From the NCBI GenBank assembly GCA_902772795.1, contig CACYBZ010000345.1, positions 1 through 8,094 of the forward strand: DNA of 8,094 nt, read 5' to 3'. The DNA comes from an uncultured Ruminococcus sp. GTDB taxonomy: Bacteria > Bacillota > Clostridia > Oscillospirales > Acutalibacteraceae. Every line of letters starts with the position of its first letter. Positions within the stretch are counted from its first letter, which is position 1. Below the pieces are notes generated by a model, which saw only the letters and a program-made list of their open reading frames with translations, searched no databases and was not told the origin of the DNA. Of this stretch, positions 1-4,350 are shown piece after piece. The position numbers and the translations under genes are program-made.

Positions 1-177
1 GCTGTCGTCCGTAAAACGTGAATGTTTTCGGATAAGTTCATCTTTTTTCAGACAGTATTTGATGTTACGAAACTCATAAGGAGAACCTGCTGTATCTCCG
101 CAGACTGCTCCTAACATTATTGTCATAGCGTTATTATCTTGTGTATTGTTTTGAAATACATTTATTCTTTTGTTCAT
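1..177 (-). CDS. ADP-ribosylglycohydrolase, N-terminal fragment (intact motif)
   Basis: The first 59 residues of a gene that continues beyond the left edge. The start of the chain carries the signature of the ADP-ribosylglycohydrolase (DraG/ARH) family: MLGAVCGDTAGSPYEF at residues 21-36, then RFTDDS at 54-59. The Thr-Asp-Asp of that second motif supplies metal ligands in family members, so this copy keeps the catalytic N-terminal half. Family enzymes remove ADP-ribose from proteins or small molecules in the cytoplasm using two divalent metal ions. The ATG at 177 overlaps by one base the TAA stop of the upstream paralogue (TAATG), and a GGAGG sits 9 nt before it, so the two are translationally coupled. 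DNA and protein around MLGAVCG closely match the upstream gene, indicating tandem duplication. The second metal motif (GGDTDT) lies outside the window and cannot be checked. Confidence 0.85.
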   Translation of the reverse strand, partial: MNKRINVFQNNTQDNNAMTIMLGAVCGDTAGSPYEFRNIKYCLKKDELIRKHSRFTDDS

Positions 178-1268
178 TACTGTTCACCTCCATAAAGCCG
201 GACACAAAAATCAATGACATCAATCAGTATATTTCGCAGACAGGTGTCCGTTTTGCTCAGTATAATTTCTCTGAATGCATAGGGAATAGGATAAATCGTT
301 TCGGCAATACTGCCGGCAATAGCGGCAAGACTTTCACTGTCACCGCCTAGGGAAACTGCTCTGGCAATGACATCGGCAAAGTTTTTTCCCTCCAGAAAAG
401 CAACGACAGCTACGGGAACACAGTCCTGGCACAACGTGGAAAACTGATATTGGGGACGAATCTGTTCAAGAGTGAAATTGATGTTATAATACCATTTTAC
501 ATAGTTTACGATGTCTTGTTTGGTTCCTCCCGAACGCAAAATATAGATACAACCCGCTACTACTTTAGCACCTTTCACACCTTCATAATGATTGTGTGTG
601 ATTTCTGCAGTGAATTTTGCTAACCGTTCTGCTTCTTCCAATGATTTGGCGACCCACCCTGCATAGGAAACTCTGATAGCTGAGTCATTATCAGAACCAC
701 AATAGGGTGTATGCGAAGAAGAAAACAACCATTGCCAAAAATTCCGTTTATAGTTGACATGTCTGTATTTTTCTCCGAGAGAGACAACCTGTTTCACTAT
801 ACAATGCCGAAAAATACTGTTGTACTCAAATAATGTTGTTGTTTTGTCGGCAAGCTGAAACAATGCATCATCAATTCCCAGAGCTATTGCACAAGTCAGC
901 ACAGTTGGTGCCGAAAAACGGGAATCGTGACGAAGCAGTTCCGTTTGTTCAGGATAATATTTGTTCGGATTATTCTGATAAAAACTTCCGATGATATTAC
1001 CGCAGACTGCTCCCAACATCATGGTTCTGACGTGATCACTGTGATAAGTATCGTCTATGATACACCATTTTCCTGTATGGATATCTCTTAACAGCGATTT
1101 TCCGTCAGACATATTCTGCAGAGCAACACTGTCTGTATGAAGTTTTGCCTTTGTTGTCAGACAGTACAGTCCGTAAGAGTGAAAATCTTTTCGGTAATCA
1201 CCGAAACGGCCAATATATTCATAGATGTCCGTAATTACCCCTCCCCATGTCAGAAGTTTTATCCGCAA
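177..1268 (-). CDS. ADP-ribosylglycohydrolase-like protein, probable pseudoenzyme
   Basis: 363 residues if translation starts at the TTG at 1268. Residues about 83-363 follow the ADP-ribosylglycohydrolase fold: MLGAVCGNIIGSFY (84-97), NDSAIRVSYAG (194-204), THNHYEGVKGA (224-234) and GGDSESLAAIAGS (308-320). The metal-binding residues are damaged. The family's FTDDT is FSAPT at 118-122 (window 903-917), losing both Asp, and GGDTDT is GGDSES at 308-313, with the second Asp replaced by Glu. Hydrolase activity is therefore doubtful; an ADP-ribose-binding or regulatory role is an inference. About 80 residues precede the domain and match nothing I recognise. The start is uncertain: the TTG has no ribosome binding site, whereas a very strong GGAGG at 1240-1244 stands 7 nt before an in-frame ACG at 1230-1232. 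The gene lies 21 bp or more behind the DUF624-like gene and overlaps the next paralogue by one base. Confidence 0.8.
   Translation of the reverse strand: MRIKLLTWGGVITDIYEYIGRFGDYRKDFHSYGLYCLTTKAKLHTDSVALQNMSDGKSLLRDIHTGKWCIIDDTYHSDHVRTMMLGAVCGNIIGSFYQNNPNKYYPEQTELLRHDSRFSAPTVLTCAIALGIDDALFQLADKTTTLFEYNSIFRHCIVKQVVSLGEKYRHVNYKRNFWQWLFSSSHTPYCGSDNDSAIRVSYAGWVAKSLEEAERLAKFTAEITHNHYEGVKGAKVVAGCIYILRSGGTKQDIVNYVKWYYNINFTLEQIRPQYQFSTLCQDCVPVAVVAFLEGKNFADVIARAVSLGGDSESLAAIAGSIAETIYPIPYAFREIILSKTDTCLRNILIDVIDFCVRLYGGEQ
1240..1244 (-). promoter_or_regulatory. Strong Shine-Dalgarno without a canonical start
   Basis: On the minus strand a GGGGAGGGG run contains GGAGG, followed by GGTAATT and then ACG in the frame of the ADP-ribosylglycohydrolase-like gene. 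No ATG, GTG or TTG in that frame lies at a usable distance. A former ATG changed to ACG at 1230-1232, or initiation at the ATT at 1233-1235, would explain the site; both are inferences. Confidence 0.5.
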
Positions 1269-1289
1269 AAACGTTCTGACAGCACTGAT

Positions 1290-2186
1290 TCACGGATTGT
1301 TTTTTGTCTGCGACTTTTTTATCATCATGCCGTTGACAAAAACATACCCGTTTGAGGTGGTGTTATTGTTCAGGTCAATCGGATTGCCATCGTCATCAGT
1401 AGGAACTACGGTGGTGGGTGTGAGCGGAAATTCCTTGTTTTTTTCTTTTTCCGTCAGGTCAAAGACATCTTCTATTTTAGGGTACAGACGGTAAACCGAA
1501 CAATAGGAAATACCTGTAGGCAAGATAAGGAAAAAAGAAAATATCATTATCGAAATGCCTAAAACAGGATACGGTGTCAGCATAGATACCGTAAGACAGG
1601 CAGATATCAGCACACAGGTAGTCACCAGAATATAAAAATTCATAGGTAATTCCCCTATTGCCATCAGTGCAGCATTTTTGAAATAATAGCGTAATTCCAG
1701 TTTCATTGTCACAGTAAGTATCGGCAGGGAAAATGTCATGAACAGTAAAAACAACGCAATCAGTACCGCTACAAACAACGGTGCATAAAAAATCTTGTCC
1801 ATCAGTGCCAGTTTATAATAGAAAATCAGGCTGTAGTACGAAATAATAAAAGCAATATATATCAGAACACCATACAGACCAAAATATTTTGCGTTATTCT
1901 TTACCCCTTTTTTAAATGATTGCCATGCGGATACAGGTTTTGTATGAATTTTTACAACGTCTTTGGTGATTTGTGTGATACCCGCAAAAAAAGGATAGAC
2001 CAATGGTATGACCAACCCCAGAAACCACATATTTTCAGATTGTTTTGTCAGTAATGCCGTACCATATACCAATCCGCCTGCCAGAATAAGCGGTAATAAA
2101 AAAAACAGATTTCCTAAGAACATGGTCTTGAAATTGACAAAATATAATTTGAAAAAGCCATCTCTTTTTTTGCTGTTGTCTATCAT
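1290..2186 (-). CDS. YesL/DUF624-like six-helix membrane protein
   Basis: 298 residues from the ATG at 2186. A longer reading from 2249 would overlap the preceding gene, while 2186 falls 16 bp after that gene's stop with a weak GGGAT-type site. About six hydrophobic helices can be placed near residues 22-46, 53-71, 103-123, 135-158, 182-202 and 204-228. The order resembles YesL/DUF624 proteins: an aromatic-rich first helix, a PFFAGITQI segment, a polar SAWQSFKKGVKNN loop, and a helix after YYFKNAALMAIGELP. YesL proteins are poorly characterised and often sit beside sugar-uptake or cell-surface genes. A polar tail of about 60 residues (TEKEKNKEF... to ...SQTKNNP) follows the last helix and is probably cytoplasmic. 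The TGA stop is in the same frame as the next gene with no other stop between. Family assignment is by eye and moderate; another polytopic membrane family is possible. Confidence 0.6.
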   Translation of the reverse strand: MIDNSKKRDGFFKLYFVNFKTMFLGNLFFLLPLILAGGLVYGTALLTKQSENMWFLGLVIPLVYPFFAGITQITKDVVKIHTKPVSAWQSFKKGVKNNAKYFGLYGVLIYIAFIISYYSLIFYYKLALMDKIFYAPLFVAVLIALFLLFMTFSLPILTVTMKLELRYYFKNAALMAIGELPMNFYILVTTCVLISACLTVSMLTPYPVLGISIMIFSFFLILPTGISYCSVYRLYPKIEDVFDLTEKEKNKEFPLTPTTVVPTDDDGNPIDLNNNTTSNGYVFVNGMMIKKSQTKNNP

Positions 2187-2202
2187 AGTATTAATCCCAT
2201 CT

Positions 2203-2841
2203 TTACGAAAAATTAAAAATTCCTGCAAAAAGTGTATTGAGTACAGCATCGATCATAGAACTGATTGACAAAGCAATCAAGATAAAGCTGTTACTGATGA
2301 TATACGCATACATACTTTGCGATGTCGGTGACGGTGTGCCTTTGACTTTGGCAAGCAGTGTACGGGAAAACTGTAGTGTGTTTTTTCCCTGACTGATGAG
2401 TGCCAGTGTGGAAATAACCGAACCACTTAATATCACCAGCAGAAAAAATCCTACACCGCCGAATCCGTAATATTTATACAAATATCCCCCCGTCAGACTG
2501 ATACCAAATCCTTTGAATCCGATAAGCAACGGAACACTGACCATTCCCCATAAAGAAAGACCAAACAGAATATTGGCAGTAAAAAAAATAAAATTTGCTG
2601 TCAGCGATGCTATAAAACTATACAAAGCAGTCTGGTTACATCTGGCGTGAAAGTCAGAGGTGAAAAGAAAATCCAGTCGGGAAATTAACTGTGTGTCAGC
2701 ATTGCCTGCACATACTGCTCCGAAAATCATGCCGACAGTAAATGACGTTAGCAGAAGAATATTTGTGGTATACCGCCTGAAAAAGTAACGGAAATATTTT
2801 GGATTTGTCTTTTGGTTTGTTACCGCTAATAAGCTTTTCAT
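2203..2841 (-). CDS. spoIIM: Stage II sporulation protein M-like membrane protein
   Basis: 212 residues, the usual length for the SpoIIM/DUF95 family. About five hydrophobic helices lie near residues 26-44, 74-98, 100-122, 126-150 and 180-205. The glycine-rich stretch LIGFKGFGISLTGGYLY (106-122) fits the conserved centre of SpoIIM. In Bacillus SpoIIM works with SpoIID and SpoIIP in peptidoglycan remodelling during engulfment of the forespore; related proteins also occur in bacteria not known to sporulate, so a vegetative envelope role is possible. The ATG at 2841 has GGGAG six bases upstream. The gene heads the minus-strand operon, and 16 bp separate it from the DUF624-like gene. Its upstream region contains hexamers resembling sporulation sigma-E promoters (separate entry), matching the known control of spoIIM in Bacillus. 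Confidence 0.75.
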   Translation of the reverse strand: MKSLLAVTNQKTNPKYFRYFFRRYTTNILLLTSFTVGMIFGAVCAGNADTQLISRLDFLFTSDFHARCNQTALYSFIASLTANFIFFTANILFGLSLWGMVSVPLLIGFKGFGISLTGGYLYKYYGFGGVGFFLLVILSGSVISTLALISQGKNTLQFSRTLLAKVKGTPSPTSQSMYAYIISNSFILIALSISSMIDAVLNTLFAGIFNFS

Positions 2842-2872
2842 AAGAAACTCCCGTCATATAGTACTTTATGGC

Positions 2873-2921
2873 ATTATATGAATGTCCTGACTTACCTATG
2901 ATAGGCATTAGTAGAATATGA
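2873..2921 (-). promoter_or_regulatory. Candidate promoters of the spoIIM-like operon (sigma-E-like)
   Basis: Two overlapping minus-strand arrangements resemble the Bacillus sigma-E consensus (KMATATT, 14 bp, CATACANT). The upstream one is TCATATT (2915-2921), 14 bp, CATAGGTA (2893-2900). The downstream one is TCATAGG (2895-2901), 14 bp, CATATAAT (2873-2880); its -10 also contains a perfect sigma-A TATAAT, but with no good sigma-A -35. Transcripts would begin roughly 25-45 nt before the ATG at 2841. Motif matches only. Confidence 0.4.
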
Positions 2922-2979
2922 CAGGATTTTCCGAAAAAACTTCTGCCTGTGTGGTTAAAAATCAGATAATGATGGTCAA

Positions 2980-2997
2980 CATCTGCGTACGCAGATG
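2980..2997. repeat. 18-bp perfect palindrome upstream of the operon
   Basis: CATCTGCGTACGCAGATG is an uninterrupted palindrome, about 60 bp upstream of the candidate promoters and 140 bp before the spoIIM-like ATG. It could be a binding site for a dimeric regulator, or a 7-bp hairpin with a GTAC loop. On the plus strand it is followed by loosely T-rich sequence, but no plus-strand gene ends nearby. Confidence 0.5.
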
Positions 2998-3015
2998 CTG
3001 TTTTGAATTTTTATC

Positions 3016-3100
3016 TGTTAAAGGGCTTTGCCCTTTAACATCCCACAAGGGGCTTTGCCCCTTGACCCCACCACTTTTTGAAAAAAGTGGACAAAAACTT
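3016..3100 (+). repeat. Three-hairpin intergenic repeat, copy A
   Basis: Three hairpins stand in a row. Hairpin 1 has 11-bp arms at 3016-3026 and 3030-3040 (TGTTAAAGGGC, loop TTT). Hairpin 2 has 8-bp arms at 3046-3053 and 3057-3064 (CAAGGGGC, loop TTT). Hairpin 3 has 9-bp arms at 3071-3079 and 3082-3090 (CCACTTTTT). Linkers are ATCCCA- and ACCCCA-like, and an ACAAAAACTTTT tail follows. The same architecture occurs inverted at 6493-6577. It lies in the gap between proC and the spoIIM-like operon, inverted relative to both. I know of no established name for this family. Confidence 0.8.
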
Positions 3101-3246
3101 TTCATTGTCATAGCTAAAGGTTATTTTTTTATATTATGGTAGAAAAACAATCTCAACTGTTCAGGCAGAAAAACTTTTTTATTATCGGTACTGCGTTCAA
3201 CAAAACAACGATTCAATAAGAAAATATTTTGTGAATATACGCTGTT

Positions 3247-3306
3247 TGTCACCCTGAACGCAGTGAAAAATCTTAAAGAAGATTCCTCACTTTATTCAGA
3301 ATAACA
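3247..3306 (-). repeat. Long imperfect hairpin repeat downstream of proC
   Basis: Two 28-nt arms (3247-3274 and 3279-3306) flank a 4-nt loop and agree at 20 of 28 positions. The core CCTGAACGCAGTGAAAAATC resembles the palindromic CTGAGCGAAGCGAAGGATC-type repeats scattered in many bacterial genomes. Six of the eight differences become G-U wobble pairs when read as minus-strand RNA, the direction of proC transcription, but only one does on the plus strand. It begins about 34 bp after the proC stop and has no terminal U run, so it is not a classical terminator. Confidence 0.65.
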
Positions 3307-3340
3307 AATGTTTGTACAATTTTTCAAACACATAGTTTTT

Positions 3341-4141
3341 TTATTTGCCAAGTTCATTGGCACGGTTTGTACAGGCTTCCATAGCGTCTTTGATATTCTG
3401 ATAAAATCCGCTTTGGTTGAGTACGCTGAGTGAAGCGAGTGTTGTTCCGCCGGGGGAGGACACTTTTTTGATAAGTGTGTCAACGTCATCACCTGAACGT
3501 AACATCATTTCTGCACTGCCTTTCAATGTGGCACAGATAAGTTCCATGGCAACATTTTCATCAATACCCGATTCTCTGGCATAGTCACGCATTGCTTTGG
3601 CAAAAAGATAAATATATGCAGGACTGCTTCCGTTAACCGAAATAACAGTATTCATCTGACTTTCAGGCAGAACAGCACATACTCCTGAACTGGCGAAAAT
3701 ACTTCTGACACTGTCAAAATCATTTTCGCTGATATTCTCCGACGGACAGAGGGCAGTTGCTCCGCAACCGAGTAACAAAGGCGTATTTGGCATTACCCTT
3801 ACACAAGGACAGTTCTTTTCCAGTGAGGAAACAACATAGTGAATAGAAATTCCCGCAGCTATGGAAATAACTACTTTATCCTCTGTGACAGACGATTTGA
3901 TTTGTTGCAGAACTTCCGCATAATTCTGAGGTTTCACTGCCAGAACAATAAAATGACTTTGTTCCACAACTTCGCTGGCACTCTGACAAGTATGGACACC
4001 TTTTTCTTTTATGGAAGCCAGTTTTACTGTGTCGAGGTCAAAGACAAAAATATCTTCTGCCTGTGTCACACCGTTTTTTATCATACCGTTAATAATGGCA
4101 TTTGCCATGTTTCCTGCTCCGATAAACCCTGTTTTTTTCAT
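3341..4141 (-). CDS. proC: Pyrroline-5-carboxylate reductase
   Basis: Catalyses the last step of proline synthesis, reduction of 1-pyrroline-5-carboxylate to proline with NAD(P)H, in the cytoplasm. The 266-residue length is typical. The N-terminus carries the Rossmann dinucleotide motif GFIGAGNMA, followed by VLAVKPQ, VRVMPNTP, and the C-terminal dimer and substrate region with NGSSPAYIYLF and SSPGGTT; all are characteristic of ProC. I chose the ATG at 4141 because GGAGTG stands 6-7 nt before it; a GTG nine bases earlier overlaps that site. The gene has its own promoter, divergent from the CHAP-protein gene, and appears monocistronic with about 500 bp before the next minus-strand gene. No damage is visible. 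Confidence 0.96.
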   Translation of the reverse strand: MKKTGFIGAGNMANAIINGMIKNGVTQAEDIFVFDLDTVKLASIKEKGVHTCQSASEVVEQSHFIVLAVKPQNYAEVLQQIKSSVTEDKVVISIAAGISIHYVVSSLEKNCPCVRVMPNTPLLLGCGATALCPSENISENDFDSVRSIFASSGVCAVLPESQMNTVISVNGSSPAYIYLFAKAMRDYARESGIDENVAMELICATLKGSAEMMLRSGDDVDTLIKKVSSPGGTTLASLSVLNQSGFYQNIKDAMEACTNRANELGK

Positions 4142-4182
4142 CTTTATCACTCCGAATATGTTATACTTAATCTACATCGTTC

Positions 4183-4210
4183 ATTATAACACTTTATTTT
4201 TTTATTACAA
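4183..4210 (-). promoter_or_regulatory. proC promoter (extended -10)
   Basis: On the minus strand, TTGTAA (4205-4210), a 16-bp spacer and TATAAT (4183-4188), with TG one base before the -10 (extended -10). The start of transcription would be about 35 nt ahead of the proC ATG. Confidence 0.65.
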
Positions 4211-4270
4211 TCATTTTTTGGAATACGTCGGGCGACTGAAAAAAAATTTACAGAAATGTAATAAATGTAC

Positions 4271-4300
4271 TTGACATATATTACAAGACTGTAATATAAT
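4271..4300 (+). promoter_or_regulatory. Sigma-A promoter of the CHAP-protein gene
   Basis: TTGACA (4271-4276), 18-bp spacer, TATAAT (4295-4300): both hexamers are perfect consensus. It lies about 50 bp upstream of the ATG at 4351 and faces away from the proC promoter. A perfect dyad overlaps the spacer and -10 (separate entry). Confidence 0.8.
4277..4298. promoter_or_regulatory. Operator-like dyad inside the promoter
   Basis: TATATTACA (4277-4285) and TGTAATATA (4290-4298) are perfect 9-bp inverted repeats around AGAC. The site fills the -35/-10 spacer and covers most of the -10, a position expected for a repressor. The TTACA...TGTAA halves recall BlaI/MecI/CopY-type operators, but those usually have a 2-bp centre rather than 4, so the regulator is unidentified. 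Confidence 0.55.
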
Positions 4301-4350
4301 AGCGCTGGTAAAAGATACCGATTTGTAATTTTATAGTGGAGGTTTTAAGG

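Larger units (their letters stand above)
2842..3340. other. 499-bp gene-free gap between proC and the spoIIM operon
   Basis: No convincing coding region is present; the short open frames here run through the repeats and lack ribosome binding sites or recognisable products. The gap contains candidate operon promoters (2873-2921), the palindrome (2980-2997), hairpin repeat A (3016-3100) and the long imperfect hairpin (3247-3306). The stretch 3101-3246 is AT-rich and I see no structure in it. Confidence 0.7.

Noticed and set aside
1290..1292. TGA as a selenocysteine codon
   Set aside because: No stem-loop typical of a SECIS element was evident just downstream, and the upstream protein ends in a disordered polar tail, so an ordinary stop is more likely.
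3016..3100. CRISPR array or rho-independent terminator reading of the hairpin repeat
   Set aside because: There are no regularly spaced identical repeats with unique spacers, and no T run directly after any stem; no plus-strand gene ends upstream of it.
2918..3142. Plus-strand open frame of about 74 codons through the hairpin repeat
   Set aside because: It has no ribosome binding site, and its sequence is largely a translation of the repeat hairpins (repeated KGLCPLT); it is repeat DNA, not a gene.
3309..3330. TGTTTG...CAAACA stem as a proC terminator
   Set aside because: The stem is only 6 AT-rich pairs and has no U run on the minus strand.
4277..4298. Naming the dyad a BlaI or CopY operator
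   Set aside because: Known sites of these families usually have a 2-bp centre, here it is 4 bp, and no such repressor gene is in the window.
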